Positions 25,995 through 34,586 of a DNA stretch of 64,000 nt are shown one piece after another. The stretch is from Rossellomorea aquimaris (GTDB lineage: Bacteria; Bacillota; Bacilli; Bacillales; Bacillaceae_B), in contig NZ_JAIVAR010000002.1 of the NCBI RefSeq assembly GCF_020171925.1, forward strand, positions 434,001 through 498,000, in the 5' to 3' direction. The position numbers and the translations under genes are program-made. The notes beneath the pieces were generated by a model. That model saw only the letters and a program-made list of their open reading frames with translations, searched no databases and was not told the DNA's origin. The first letter of the stretch is position 1. The number at the start of each line of letters is the position of its first letter.

Positions 25995-26156
25995 GTGCCT
26001 GGCTGGGATTGGTTGAGTTGAGCCAGGTTCAAAAGGGGCACTTTGAGCCAGGTTCAAACCGTCAGTATTGAGCCAGGTTCAAAAGCGGTAATCTGAGCCT
26101 GGCTCAAATCGGTTGAAATGAGCCAGGCCCCAATCACCCCAACTGAGTCAGGCACC
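25995..26156. repeat. 25-bp-period palindromic-word array left of the transposase (7 units)
   Basis: The word GAGCCAGGTTC or a close variant begins at 25995 (GTGCCTGGC), 26020, 26045, 26070, 26095 (GAGCCTGGCTC), 26120 (GAGCCAGGCCC) and 26145 (GAGTCAGGCACC). Every step is exactly 25 bp. Each word is an 11-bp near-palindrome with a central A or T, and the 14-base spacers differ. Adjacent words in opposite sense can pair as hairpins. Confidence 0.9.
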
Positions 26157-26272
26157 AGCAACATCATTAAAAGACAAATGAAATAATCAAAAAGCAGGAG
26201 AATTAAAAAATATGTCGAATAGTAATATGTTGAATAGTAAATTAAAAAAAAACAGTAAGAAAGGATGATTGC

Positions 26273-26836
26273 ATGGCAAGAAAGCTCAGGGTCTGGTACC
26301 CCGGTGCCACTTATCACATCACAGCCCGGGGGAATAGAAAAGGCAACTTGTTCAGAGAGTCGAAAGATTACCACAAATATTTATCCCTACTTTTACAAGC
26401 AAAGAAAAGAACTCCGTTTATACTCCATTCTTATTGCCTCATGCCTAATCATATTCACCTTGTCATCGAAACAATCGATCACTCCCCAGCACAGATCATT
26501 CACTATATTCACTCCCTCTATGCTAGATATTTCAACAATAAATACGATTATATCGGACACGTTTTTCAAGACCGTTATTTTGCTAAGCTCATTAAAAATT
26601 GGAAGCACCTCATGGACACGAGCAGCTATGTCCATCTCAATCCTGTCAAAGCTAAGTGCTCTATAACTCCTCAAGACTATCAATGGAGCAGTTACAGAAG
26701 TTTTATTACCATGAAGGATGATAAAATAACAGATAAAGAGAAACTGTATGATTCGCTCGGAGAAGATCCCCATCAAAAAATTCAATTCTATGTTGAATCC
26801 AAATTGCGGATTAAAGATTGGGAGATGCCGAGATAG
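26273..26836 (+). CDS. REP-associated tyrosine transposase (RAYT, Y1/HUH type)
   Basis: 187 residues. The Y1 transposase fold is shown by WYPGATYHITARGNRKGNLF, then the metal-binding HUH motif His60-Ile-His62 in MPNHIHLVIE and the nucleophile candidate Tyr119 in SSYVHLNPVKA; QDRYF and QWSSYRSF are also typical of the RAYT group. RAYTs nick single-stranded DNA at REP hairpins and are thought to spread them while staying single copy. The ATG follows AAAGGATGATTGC. Arrays of a 25-bp-spaced palindrome flank it on both sides. All catalytic residues are present, so the gene may be active. Confidence 0.92.
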   Translation: MARKLRVWYPGATYHITARGNRKGNLFRESKDYHKYLSLLLQAKKRTPFILHSYCLMPNHIHLVIETIDHSPAQIIHYIHSLYARYFNNKYDYIGHVFQDRYFAKLIKNWKHLMDTSSYVHLNPVKAKCSITPQDYQWSSYRSFITMKDDKITDKEKLYDSLGEDPHQKIQFYVESKLRIKDWEMPR

Positions 26837-26858
26837 GAGATTTTAGATTGGTGTTGTT

Positions 26859-26945
26859 GAGCCAGGCTCGTTTCAGGTAAATCGAGCCAGGCTCAATAGT
26901 ATCAAACTGAGCCAGGCTCAAAAACACCAATTTGAGCCTGGCACC
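26859..26945. repeat. 25-bp-period palindromic-word array right of the transposase (4 units)
   Basis: GAGCCAGGCTC begins at 26859, 26884 and 26909, and GAGCCTGGCAC at 26934. All steps are exactly 25 bp. This mirrors the array on the left of the transposase gene. Confidence 0.9.
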
Positions 26946-27012
26946 ACATTTGAAGCACCACCCGCATCAAAGACACCCTATATAAAAAAACGCAAAAAGG
27001 AGGCACCACATT

Positions 27013-28530
27013 ATGCGCTTTTCACCAAACTCCACCCACCTAACCCCAGAACCGCTACGAAACAACACACTATCCGGACTCCAAAAAATCACCAACTTGA
27101 AAATACCGCCACCCATACCAGTCAATCCATCATTCCCCTTCTCCACCCAACTCCAACACCATCTCACCGGTCGATCCCTACTCCCAGACGAAATCCCATT
27201 CATCATCGAACTCCTCCACGAACACCACTTGAACGGCTACATCACCTACAATAAAGGAGTGTCCAACAATCTCTGCAACCGCTGCGGCAACACAAAAAAA
27301 CATCTCTTCGCAACCTTTCGCTGTTTCCGCTGCAAAGAACCCTGCACCTATTGCCGAAACTGCATCATGATGGGGCGGGTATCAGAGTGCACACCACTCA
27401 TCACTTGGACAGGTCCAGCCCCAGTCCCACAGACAAACCACATCCCAACAGGGACACCCCCACACATACACCCAACCTTCAACTGGAATGGCACCCTCAC
27501 ACAAGCCCAGAAAAAAGCATCTGATAGAGTAATGGATGCCCTCAACACCAATCAAAATCTATTAGTCTGGGCTGTATGTGGAGCCGGAAAAACAGAAGTA
27601 CTATTCGAAGGAATCAACCAGGCTCTTAAACAAAACAAACGAGTCTGCGTTGCAGCCCCTCGCACCGATGTCATCCTAGAACTTTCCCCGCGGCTACAAA
27701 AAGTTTTCCCACATACCTCCATCACCACCCTTTACGGAGGCTCGGAAGAACGCCACCAGTACGGTCAGCTCGTCCTTTCCACCACTCATCAGCTCTTCCG
27801 TTACAAGCATGCCTTTGACTTCATGATCATTGATGAAGTCGATGCGTTTCCCTTTTCCTATGACAACTCTTTGAAGTATGCGGTGGACAAAGCAAGGAAG
27901 TCCAAGTCTACAACCGTCCATCTAACGGCAACTCCAGATGAGTTGACACAACACAAATGTTCCACCAGGAAATTAGACTACATCCCCATCCCCGCCCGCT
28001 ATCACCGTCACCCGATTCCCACACCCCGATTCTCATGGAGTGGGAATTGGAAAAAAAATTTAGAAAAACATCGCATTCCAGCTCCTCTAATAAGATGGAC
28101 CATTGAACGCTTGAATCAGAATAAGCCTTCACTCATTTTCTTCCCATCGGTCAAAACAATGGAAAAGGCCCTCCCTCTAATGCGAAAAATCCATCCTGCA
28201 ATACAATCCGTCCACGCAGAAGACCCTTCCAGAAAGGAGAAAGTGCATCAAATGAGAAACAAGGAAATCCCGATCCTGCTCACCACGACCATCCTGGAGA
28301 GGGGCGTCACCATTCCCAATATCGATGTAGCCGTTCTGGGAGCTGAAGAGGATATTTTTACTGAAAGCGCACTTGTCCAAATTGCAGGAAGGGTGGGGAG
28401 GAGCTCCGAATTCCCAACCGGGGACGTCACCTTTTTTCACTACGGAAAGACGAGGGAAATGATCCGTGCTCTCCTACACATCAATAATATGAATAAGGAA
28501 GCGGCTAAAGGAGGATTAATCGATGGGTAA
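27013..28530 (+). CDS. comFA: Competence helicase ComFA
   Basis: 505 residues. The N-terminal zinc-binding region (CNRCGN...CFRCKEPCTYCRNC) precedes a DEAD/DEAH-like ATPase: Walker A CGAGKTE near residue 190, Walker B IIDEVDAFPF, HLTATP, and the C-terminal helicase motif VQIAGRVGRSSEFPTG. It acts at the membrane in transport of incoming single-stranded DNA during transformation. The ATG is nine bases after GGAGG. The first ~500 bases are strikingly rich in C and A on the coding strand. No clear ComK box is visible upstream. It overlaps comFC by eight bases. Confidence 0.95.
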   Translation: MRFSPNSTHLTPEPLRNNTLSGLQKITNLKIPPPIPVNPSFPFSTQLQHHLTGRSLLPDEIPFIIELLHEHHLNGYITYNKGVSNNLCNRCGNTKKHLFATFRCFRCKEPCTYCRNCIMMGRVSECTPLITWTGPAPVPQTNHIPTGTPPHIHPTFNWNGTLTQAQKKASDRVMDALNTNQNLLVWAVCGAGKTEVLFEGINQALKQNKRVCVAAPRTDVILELSPRLQKVFPHTSITTLYGGSEERHQYGQLVLSTTHQLFRYKHAFDFMIIDEVDAFPFSYDNSLKYAVDKARKSKSTTVHLTATPDELTQHKCSTRKLDYIPIPARYHRHPIPTPRFSWSGNWKKNLEKHRIPAPLIRWTIERLNQNKPSLIFFPSVKTMEKALPLMRKIHPAIQSVHAEDPSRKEKVHQMRNKEIPILLTTTILERGVTIPNIDVAVLGAEEDIFTESALVQIAGRVGRSSEFPTGDVTFFHYGKTREMIRALLHINNMNKEAAKGGLIDG

Positions 28531-29224
28531 GTTCTGTCTTTATTGTGAGAAACCAATGAGGGAAATGGAGTCCTGGACCGGTCTGTTCCATTACGAACCC
28601 AAACATCTATGCAAAGAATGCCAAGAAGGACTCCTGCATATTACAGGCAAGCGATGCGTGCAATGTTCAAGGTCGTTGGAAAAGTTGCCAGGAGAATTAG
28701 TCAGGGGCGATATCTGCCTGGATTGTCAACGCTGGGAGGAGGATTCCGAGTGGAAAGGTGTTCTTTCAACTAACACCTCTCTCTTTGAATATAATCCATT
28801 CCTAAAAGTTTACCTCGCACGATATAAATACCGAGGAGACCACATTCTGGCTCAGGCTTTCAGCAACTATATAAAAAAGTCCCTGAATTCAATCGAATTC
28901 GATTTTATCGTCGCCATTCCCCTTAGCGAAGAAAGACACTATGAAAGAGGTTTTAACCAATCTACTGCATTTTTGGAGGCGGCAAGTGTCACTCCTTCCA
29001 ATATCCTAACCAGGGCTCATACCGAAAAACAGTCCAAAAAACCCCGACAGGAACGTTTACATCAAAAGCAAGTATTCACTCTAACGGAATGCAACCTTAC
29101 CAATAAAAATATCCTATTATTCGATGACATCTACACAACCGGCATCACCTTAAGACTCGCCGCCATACTGTTAAAACAAGCTGGAGCCAAACAAGTATCT
29201 TCCCTCACTCTCGCAAGGGGCTAA
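28523..29224 (+). CDS. comFC: Competence protein ComFC (phosphoribosyltransferase-like)
   Basis: 233 residues. An N-terminal four-cysteine zinc site (CLYCEKPM...CKECQEG, CVQCSRSL...CLDCQRW) is followed by a type I phosphoribosyltransferase fold with the PRPP loop ILLFDDIYTTGITL. ComFC is needed for efficient DNA uptake and works with ComFA. The start codon lies inside the end of comFA, with GGAGG in the comFA coding sequence, so the two are translationally coupled. comFB, present between them in B. subtilis, is absent. Confidence 0.93.
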   Translation: MGKFCLYCEKPMREMESWTGLFHYEPKHLCKECQEGLLHITGKRCVQCSRSLEKLPGELVRGDICLDCQRWEEDSEWKGVLSTNTSLFEYNPFLKVYLARYKYRGDHILAQAFSNYIKKSLNSIEFDFIVAIPLSEERHYERGFNQSTAFLEAASVTPSNILTRAHTEKQSKKPRQERLHQKQVFTLTECNLTNKNILLFDDIYTTGITLRLAAILLKQAGAKQVSSLTLARG

Positions 29225-29286
29225 ACGATAACGGTTTTCCTCCGATATAAAAGGAAACAATGAGGATCATCAGGAGGAAGATGAAG

Positions 29287-29694
29287 ATGTCAGAGGTTAC
29301 AAACTGTCCGCGCTGTAATGCGCTATTCATGCAAAATAAGTTCCGAGATGTCTGTGAGACATGCTTTAAGGAAGATGAGAAAATGTACGAAACGGTTTAT
29401 CGGTTTTTAAAGATGAGGGAAAATAGGGCTGCCACGATGGAGACAATTATCAATCAGACCGGTGTCGACGAAGAACTTCTATATAAGTGGGTGAAAAAGG
29501 GGCGTATCCAGACGAAGTTGTTCCCGAACTTGGGATATCCCTGTGACCGGTGCGCTAAGATTATTACGCGCGGTAAGCTTTGTGAAGGGTGTACGGATGA
29601 AATAAAACAGGACTTGCAGCTGCATGATGCAAATAGTGATTGGAAGAAAAAAATGAGTAATCAAGGTGCATATTACACGATGCGTGACAAGTGA
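29287..29694 (+). CDS. yvyF: Flagellar-operon protein YvyF (TIGR03826 type)
   Basis: 135 residues with two zinc-binding cysteine sets: CPRCNALF...CETCFK at the N-terminus and CDRCAKIITRGKLCEGC in the second half. A helical segment lies between them (ETIINQTGVDEELLYKWVKKGRI), reminiscent of a MerR/FliS-like helix-turn-helix. B. subtilis YvyF sits in the same place before flgM; its role is unsettled. ATG 29287 is nine bases from AGGAGG; an in-frame ATG six bases earlier is also possible. A sigma-D promoter follows the gene. Confidence 0.85.
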   Translation: MSEVTNCPRCNALFMQNKFRDVCETCFKEDEKMYETVYRFLKMRENRAATMETIINQTGVDEELLYKWVKKGRIQTKLFPNLGYPCDRCAKIITRGKLCEGCTDEIKQDLQLHDANSDWKKKMSNQGAYYTMRDK

Positions 29695-29734
29695 ACCATA
29701 CTAGAATCAGGAAGAACGGACCAGGGAACATCGC

Positions 29735-29761
29735 TAAACAATCCAGCGTTCTATCCGATAT
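29735..29761 (+). promoter_or_regulatory. Sigma-D (flagellar sigma) promoter of the flgM operon
   Basis: TAAA at 29735-29738 and CCGATAT at 29755-29761 are separated by 16 bp, matching the TAAA-N15/16-CCGATAT consensus. The position before flgM matches B. subtilis. Confidence 0.85.
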
Positions 29762-29805
29762 ACTTAAATAGAGAATGTGAACGTGTAGAAAGTGAGGGAA
29801 ACAAT

Positions 29806-30069
29806 ATGAAAATCAATAATATTGGGAACCAGAATATCAATCCGTATCAGCGGAGTCTGAACAAGATGGGAGCTGCTGCTAAGTCAGGTAAGGCACCTTC
29901 TGACAAAATCGAGATTTCTTCCACGGCAAAAGAAATGCAGGAAGCTTCGAAATTAGTGCAAGAGCGCCAAGCGAAGGTAGAGGCTTTGAAGGATAGCGTA
30001 CAGAGCGGAAATTATACAATTGATTCAAAAGCCATTGCCAAAGGACTAAAGAATTTCTATCAGAATTAG
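29806..30069 (+). CDS. flgM: Anti-sigma-D factor FlgM
   Basis: 87 residues. The N-terminal part is polar and flexible (NQNINPYQRSLNKMG). The C-terminal half holds the sigma-binding helices (DKIEISSTAKEMQEASKLV and AKVEALKDSVQSGNYTIDSKAIAKGLKNFY). FlgM holds sigma-D inactive until the hook is finished. It is the first gene after the sigma-D promoter and so is part of a feedback loop. The flgN start is 12 bases downstream. Confidence 0.95.
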   Translation: MKINNIGNQNINPYQRSLNKMGAAAKSGKAPSDKIEISSTAKEMQEASKLVQERQAKVEALKDSVQSGNYTIDSKAIAKGLKNFYQN

Positions 30070-30081
30070 GAGAGAGCAACC

Positions 30082-30576
30082 ATGTCAGCAACTGCGCTTA
30101 TAGCAACGCTTGAAAAATTATATAAGCTGAATAAAAGTTTGTACGACCTGTCGGTTAAGAAAACCGATGTAGTCAAAAGCGGTGACATGGGAGGACTCGA
30201 TAATCTTTTGAAGGATGAGCAGATGCATGTTACTGCCATTAACACGATTGAGAACGAACGTCAACGTGAGTGTCGTAACTATCTGAAATCGTTGGGACTG
30301 CTGACGGAGGAAATTCCAACATTATCGCAATGCATTGAGCACAGCCCTTCCGGGGATCAACCCGTTCTTCGTGATTGGCAGCAAAAGTTGACAGCCTTAC
30401 TTTTTGACTTGAAGGAACGGAATGAGCTGAATCAAAAATTAGTCTATCAATCTTTGCAATTCGTCAATATGAACTTGTCTGTTATGCAACCGCAGGACAA
30501 CCAATCCACTTATAACAAACCTAACAGCGATAAGCCGACCATGCCGTCACGGTCCATGTTCGACTCGAAAGCTTAA
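30082..30576 (+). CDS. flgN: Flagellar chaperone FlgN
   Basis: 164 residues, largely helical and coiled (ALIATLEKLYKLNKSLYDLSVKKTDVVKSG, LKDEQMHVTAINTIENERQRE), with a polar unstructured C-terminal tail (QPQDNQSTYNKPNSDKPT). FlgN binds the hook-filament junction proteins FlgK and FlgL before export; both follow directly here. The ATG has GGAGAG upstream. Confidence 0.93.
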   Translation: MSATALIATLEKLYKLNKSLYDLSVKKTDVVKSGDMGGLDNLLKDEQMHVTAINTIENERQRECRNYLKSLGLLTEEIPTLSQCIEHSPSGDQPVLRDWQQKLTALLFDLKERNELNQKLVYQSLQFVNMNLSVMQPQDNQSTYNKPNSDKPTMPSRSMFDSKA

Positions 30577-30599
30577 TTATTTGAAACGGAGGCACCACC

Positions 30600-32156
30600 A
30601 TGCGATCTACTTTCCTCGGCCTTGAGACTGCCAAACGTGGCATGTACACCCAGCAAGGCGCACTCTATACAACCGGTCATAATATTTCAAATGCCAATAC
30701 ACCTGGATATAGCCGGCAACGTGTGAATTTTGAACAAACTGAACCGTACCCTGCCCCTGCCATGAACCGTCCGAATATTCCTGGACAAATAGGAACAGGC
30801 GTAAAAGAAGGATCCATTCAGCGTGTTCGGGATTCATTCCTGGATATTCAATATCGTGGTGAAAATAATAAGCTAGGGTACTGGGAATCGAAAATGGAAG
30901 CGATGAAGAAGATGGAGGAAGTCATGAACGAGCCATCGGAATCAGGTTTGTCTAAGACGATGGACATGTTCTGGCAGTCGCTCCAGGATCTTGCGGTCAA
31001 TCCGACAAATGCAGGTGCCCGTTCCGTTGTCCGTGAACGTGGAATTGCCGTGGCAAATACGTTTAACTACTTATCTTCATCGCTTACTGGAGTTCGGGAT
31101 GACCTGAAGAATGAACTATCGGTATCTGTCAAACAAATCAACTCACTTACAAATCAAATAGATAAGCTTAATCAGCAAATTGCTGATGTGGAGCCTCATG
31201 GCTACCTGCCGAACGATTTATATGATGAGCGTGATAGGTTAATCGATGAATTATCGAAGCACGTCTCCATCCAGACAACCTATCAATCTAGTGGTGGTGC
31301 ATCTTCACCTATTGCTGAAGGACAGGTTACGATAAATTTGGTTGGTCAAGATGGAAACGTTGCTGTCAATTTAGTTGGGAAAGGCAGGGTAAATGAACTC
31401 AAGGTCTCAATGGGAGGTCCTCAAAATACGGTGGATACAGTCACCATTGGAACCAAAAACATTGATGTGAATGACTTTCTACAACAGGGAGAAGGGAAAT
31501 TAAGGGCACTCATTGATACTTACGGCTATCAGGATAAAAATGGCGAAGCCAAGGGCTCTTATATTACGATGCTGAACGAACTGGACAGCATGGCATACGA
31601 GTTTGCAAAAGCGTTCAATGAACAGCACCAAAAAGGGGTGTCTCCTGCTGGAATGGAGGACTCTACGGTAGAAACACCAAAGTTCTTTCAAGATAGCAAG
31701 GATGCTTCAGCAGACTTGGGAAGCGTTGATAAATCTGGATTTGCCCACCGAATCCAGATTGCAGATGAGCTGATCAACCTAGACATGATTGCAACAGCCA
31801 GTGCTGCCAACCCGACACTTGGGGATTCTAAAAATGTTGGTGCTCTAGCCGATATCATTACATCCGTAGAGCTTTCATACGGTGAAAAGCCGGCGACCTT
31901 CAGAGCACACTTCGAATCGGTCATCGGAGCCATGGCAGTCGAATCACAGGAATCCGTTCGTTTGTCTCAGAACTCCGAAGTACTGCGGTCAGCGGTTGAT
32001 GAGCGCCGTATGTCAGTCAGTGGTGTGTCACTGGACGAAGAAATGACCAATATGATTAAATACCAGCACGCCTATAACGCCTCTGCACGAATGATCACCC
32101 TTCAAGACGAAATGCTAGATAAAATCATTAACGGCATGGGCACCGTGGGAAGATAG
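30600..32156 (+). CDS. flgK: Flagellar hook-associated protein 1, FlgK
   Basis: 518 residues. The N-terminal rod/flagellin-like helix (FLGLETAKRGMYTQQGALYTTGHNISNANTPGYSRQRV) and the C-terminal helix (SVSGVSLDEEMTNMIKYQHAYNASARMITLQDEMLDKIINGMG) are diagnostic. FlgK forms the first junction ring between hook and filament. The gene has a strong ribosome site (GGAGG) and is followed 16 bases later by flgL. Confidence 0.97.
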   Translation: MRSTFLGLETAKRGMYTQQGALYTTGHNISNANTPGYSRQRVNFEQTEPYPAPAMNRPNIPGQIGTGVKEGSIQRVRDSFLDIQYRGENNKLGYWESKMEAMKKMEEVMNEPSESGLSKTMDMFWQSLQDLAVNPTNAGARSVVRERGIAVANTFNYLSSSLTGVRDDLKNELSVSVKQINSLTNQIDKLNQQIADVEPHGYLPNDLYDERDRLIDELSKHVSIQTTYQSSGGASSPIAEGQVTINLVGQDGNVAVNLVGKGRVNELKVSMGGPQNTVDTVTIGTKNIDVNDFLQQGEGKLRALIDTYGYQDKNGEAKGSYITMLNELDSMAYEFAKAFNEQHQKGVSPAGMEDSTVETPKFFQDSKDASADLGSVDKSGFAHRIQIADELINLDMIATASAANPTLGDSKNVGALADIITSVELSYGEKPATFRAHFESVIGAMAVESQESVRLSQNSEVLRSAVDERRMSVSGVSLDEEMTNMIKYQHAYNASARMITLQDEMLDKIINGMGTVGR

Positions 32157-32171
32157 GAAGGTGAAAGCTAA

Positions 32172-33077
32172 ATGCGCGTAACACAAAGCATGTTAACCAA
32201 TAACTCAATGAGAAACCTCAGTTCATCCTATGGCCGGATGGGACAACTTCAAGATCAACTAGCGACGGGTAAAAAAATCACCAAGCCTTCTGACGACCCA
32301 GTCGTCGCGATGAAAGGAATGTTTTATCGTTCGAACTTGACGAGTATCGATCAGTATAAGCGGAATCTTTCTGAGCTCTATTTGTGGATGGATAACTCTG
32401 AAGCCGGGATTGACCAGGTGAACCAAGGGTTACAGCGTGTTCGTGAGCTGACCATTCAAGGGAAGAACGGGACGCTGAGTGATGAGGATAAAAAAGCTGT
32501 TGCAGTTGAAATTGAACAAATTAAGCAGGATTTGGTCGGAGTAGCCGAGACAAAGGTTGCAGGTCGCTATATCTTCCACGGTACGGATGTTGGGAATTCC
32601 CCTATCAAAGACGGAAACCCTTCAGACGGTAGTGTTCCAAAGGTGGCGGATAATCTGACGAGTTCGGTCATCGGTAGTTATAATGTTGAAGTATCACAGG
32701 GTGTTTCCCTGAAAGCCAACGTGAATCCAGGCAACGTGTTCAGCCAGAAGCTTTTTGATACGGTACATAACATTCAAAAAGCACTTGAATCAGGGGATAC
32801 TACTTCGCTTGATGCAGAGCTTGGAAACTTGGACGATGTGATGGAAACTTTGTCCGCAGAACGATCTGAGCTCGGGGCACGCTATAACCGTTTAGAAATG
32901 ATTGATGACCGTCTTGGCCAACAGGAAGTAGTCGCAAATCGAATCCTGTCCGACAACGAAGATGCAGACATCGAACGAGTAATAACCGATTTAAAGACTC
33001 AAGAGAGTGTCCATCGTGCAGCACTGGGAGTGGGGGCAAGGATCATCCAGCCGACACTCATGGACTTTTTACGATAA
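32172..33077 (+). CDS. flgL: Flagellar hook-associated protein 3, FlgL
   Basis: 301 residues, a flagellin-like protein with conserved N-terminal (MRVTQSMLTNNSMRNLSSSY, LATGKKITKPSDDPV) and C-terminal (ELGARYNRLEMIDDRL...DLKTQESVHRAALGVGARIIQPTLMDFL) helices. It forms the second junction ring on which the filament grows. A terminator-like hairpin directly follows the stop, so yviE and fliW may be partly insulated. Confidence 0.96.
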   Translation: MRVTQSMLTNNSMRNLSSSYGRMGQLQDQLATGKKITKPSDDPVVAMKGMFYRSNLTSIDQYKRNLSELYLWMDNSEAGIDQVNQGLQRVRELTIQGKNGTLSDEDKKAVAVEIEQIKQDLVGVAETKVAGRYIFHGTDVGNSPIKDGNPSDGSVPKVADNLTSSVIGSYNVEVSQGVSLKANVNPGNVFSQKLFDTVHNIQKALESGDTTSLDAELGNLDDVMETLSAERSELGARYNRLEMIDDRLGQQEVVANRILSDNEDADIERVITDLKTQESVHRAALGVGARIIQPTLMDFLR

Positions 33078-33085
33078 AAAAGCAA

Positions 33086-33136
33086 GGGGACCAACCCTCT
33101 AAGGTGTTTCGTCACCTTAGAGGCGGTCCTTTTTTA
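33086..33136 (+). terminator. Terminator after flgL
   Basis: GGACC..CCTCTAAGGTG pairs with CACCTTAGAGG..GGTCC around TTTCGT, followed by TTTTTT. It separates flgM-flgL from yviE-csrA. Confidence 0.9.
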
Positions 33137-33152
33137 GTAGAGGTGAAACCTT

Positions 33153-33743
33153 ATGAACGTTCCACAGATACGATTGCAATCCACGCCAGCTTCTATTGGG
33201 ATCAAAACAACTCCCGGAAAAGTAGAAATTGAAACTCCGCCTCCTGCCCTTGACATTCAGCAGCCAAAAGCCAAGATGGAAATTGTACGGCGACCATCCA
33301 AACTGACGATTGACCAGACAGAAGCCCGTGCTGATATGGATTTGAAATCCGTGCGCAGACGGAATGAGGAATTCTCTAAGCGGGGATATGAAGACTGGCT
33401 TTCCGGTCTAGCACGAGTGGCTCAGGATGGAGACGAACTCATGATGATCGAAAACAGAGGCAATGCAATTGCAGAGCAAGCCAATCGAAATGGTGAAGAT
33501 CCAATCTATGAATTCAATATCGGTTGGATTCCTTCAGCAGGAAGCGTGGAAATTCAATACGATCCTGGTGAAGTGAAGGTGAATTTTACTCCACAAAAAG
33601 TGGTCAATAACACTCAGGTTGTAAAACCAAATGTGAATGTATCAAAGGCGCAGGTAGATATTAGTCTTCAAAGGTATGCCGATTTGCAAATTGATTTCGT
33701 GAACTTAAAGCATGTCGGGATTAAATATGAGCAGGAAATTTAA
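33153..33743 (+). CDS. yviE: YviE-like flagellar-locus protein (DUF6470)
   Basis: 196 residues. The N-terminus has short repeated beta-type phrases (PQIRLQSTPASIGIKTTPGKVEIETPPPALDIQQPKAKMEI). A helical middle (RRRNEEFSKRGYEDWLSGLARVAQDGDELM) and a beta-rich end follow. B. subtilis YviE occupies the same place between flgL and fliW; its function is unknown. RBS AGAGGTGAAACC precedes the ATG. Confidence 0.85.
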   Translation: MNVPQIRLQSTPASIGIKTTPGKVEIETPPPALDIQQPKAKMEIVRRPSKLTIDQTEARADMDLKSVRRRNEEFSKRGYEDWLSGLARVAQDGDELMMIENRGNAIAEQANRNGEDPIYEFNIGWIPSAGSVEIQYDPGEVKVNFTPQKVVNNTQVVKPNVNVSKAQVDISLQRYADLQIDFVNLKHVGIKYEQEI

Positions 33744-33760
33744 AGTGAGGGAATGAGAGA

Positions 33761-34207
33761 ATGAAACTACATACGAAATATCATGGTGAAATTGATGTGA
33801 AAGAGGACGACATACTGAAATTTGAACAGGGTATACCGGGTTTTCTTGATGAGAAACAATTCGTGCTTCTTCCATTGGAGGAAAACGATTGGTTTTTAAT
33901 TCTGCAATCGATTACGACACCAGAGCTTGGATTCGTAGTAACGGACCCTTTCTTGTTTACAAACGAATACGATTTTGAGTTAGATTCAGGGAGCGTAGAG
34001 TTATTAGAGCTTTCTTCGGAAAAAGACGTGAAAGTACTGACAATACTAACAATGAAGATAACATTGAAAGAATCAACAGCGAATCTTCAAGCCCCGATCA
34101 TTATCAATCTGGCAAACAACAAAGCGAAACAAGTCATCTTAAACGATAGAGATTACCAAACAAAACACTTAATCTTTGCTCAGTCAGAGCAAGCCGGTAA
34201 GGAGTGA
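33761..34207 (+). CDS. fliW: Flagellar assembly factor FliW
   Basis: 148 residues, with the FliW pattern [27 protein letters not shown] and [21 protein letters not shown]-like core (here WFLILQS). FliW binds CsrA and releases it from hag mRNA when flagellin has been exported. It lies four bases upstream of csrA, so the two partners are co-expressed. Confidence 0.95.
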   Translation: MKLHTKYHGEIDVKEDDILKFEQGIPGFLDEKQFVLLPLEENDWFLILQSITTPELGFVVTDPFLFTNEYDFELDSGSVELLELSSEKDVKVLTILTMKITLKESTANLQAPIIINLANNKAKQVILNDRDYQTKHLIFAQSEQAGKE

Positions 34208-34211
34208 GACG

Positions 34212-34433
34212 ATGCTGGTACTGACAAGAAAAACAGGCGAAGCCATCCAAGTCGGGGAAGATATTGAAATTAGTGTTGTTTCTATAAAAGGAGATCAGGT
34301 GAAGCTCGGCATCAACGCACCAAAGAATGTTGAAATCCACAGAAAAGAAATCTACCTGACCATCCAGGAAGAAAATGCAGAAGCATCAAAAGGAATCGAC
34401 AACCTCTTTAACATACTGCCAAAAAAACAATAA
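34212..34433 (+). CDS. csrA: Translational regulator CsrA
   Basis: 73 residues beginning [22 protein letters not shown], with the RNA-binding strand [11 protein letters not shown] and the [10 protein letters not shown] edge. The ATG at 34212 has AAGGAGTGAG upstream; a longer frame reading into fliW is not the start. CsrA binds GGA motifs in RNA; here the hag leader 115 bases downstream contains matching sites. Confidence 0.96.
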   Translation: MLVLTRKTGEAIQVGEDIEISVVSIKGDQVKLGINAPKNVEIHRKEIYLTIQEENAEASKGIDNLFNILPKKQ

Positions 34434-34450
34434 ATTTTTCATGAAACTAT

Positions 34451-34476
34451 TAAATCCGAGTCATAACGACCGATAT
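34451..34476 (+). promoter_or_regulatory. Sigma-D promoter of hag
   Basis: TAAA at 34451-34454 and CCGATAT at 34470-34476 with a 15-bp spacer. The implied transcript has a leader of roughly 100 bases before the hag start. Confidence 0.87.
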
Positions 34477-34547
34477 TAATCTTGTAAGCAAGGAAGAAAA
34501 GGGCGGCCGACCTTTATGTTCTTTGTAAACCAAATACTGAACAGTTC

Positions 34548-34576
34548 ACAAGGATGTGGACTTACTTTCAAGGAGG
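34548..34576 (+). promoter_or_regulatory. Two CsrA-binding sites in the hag leader, one over the ribosome site
   Basis: ACAAGGATGT at 34548-34557 is an exact match to the CsrA consensus core, and flanking CAC/GTG can present GGA in a loop. The second site, TCAAGGAGGA, is the Shine-Dalgarno itself (AAGGAGG, 34570-34576). This two-site arrangement is the one known for B. subtilis hag. Confidence 0.78.
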
Positions 34577-34586
34577 AAATTTAGTT

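Noticed and set aside
25995-26156. A CRISPR array
   Set aside because: The repeated word is only 11 bp and palindromic, spacers are 14 bases, and no cas gene is present. Array units also occur as isolated pairs elsewhere.
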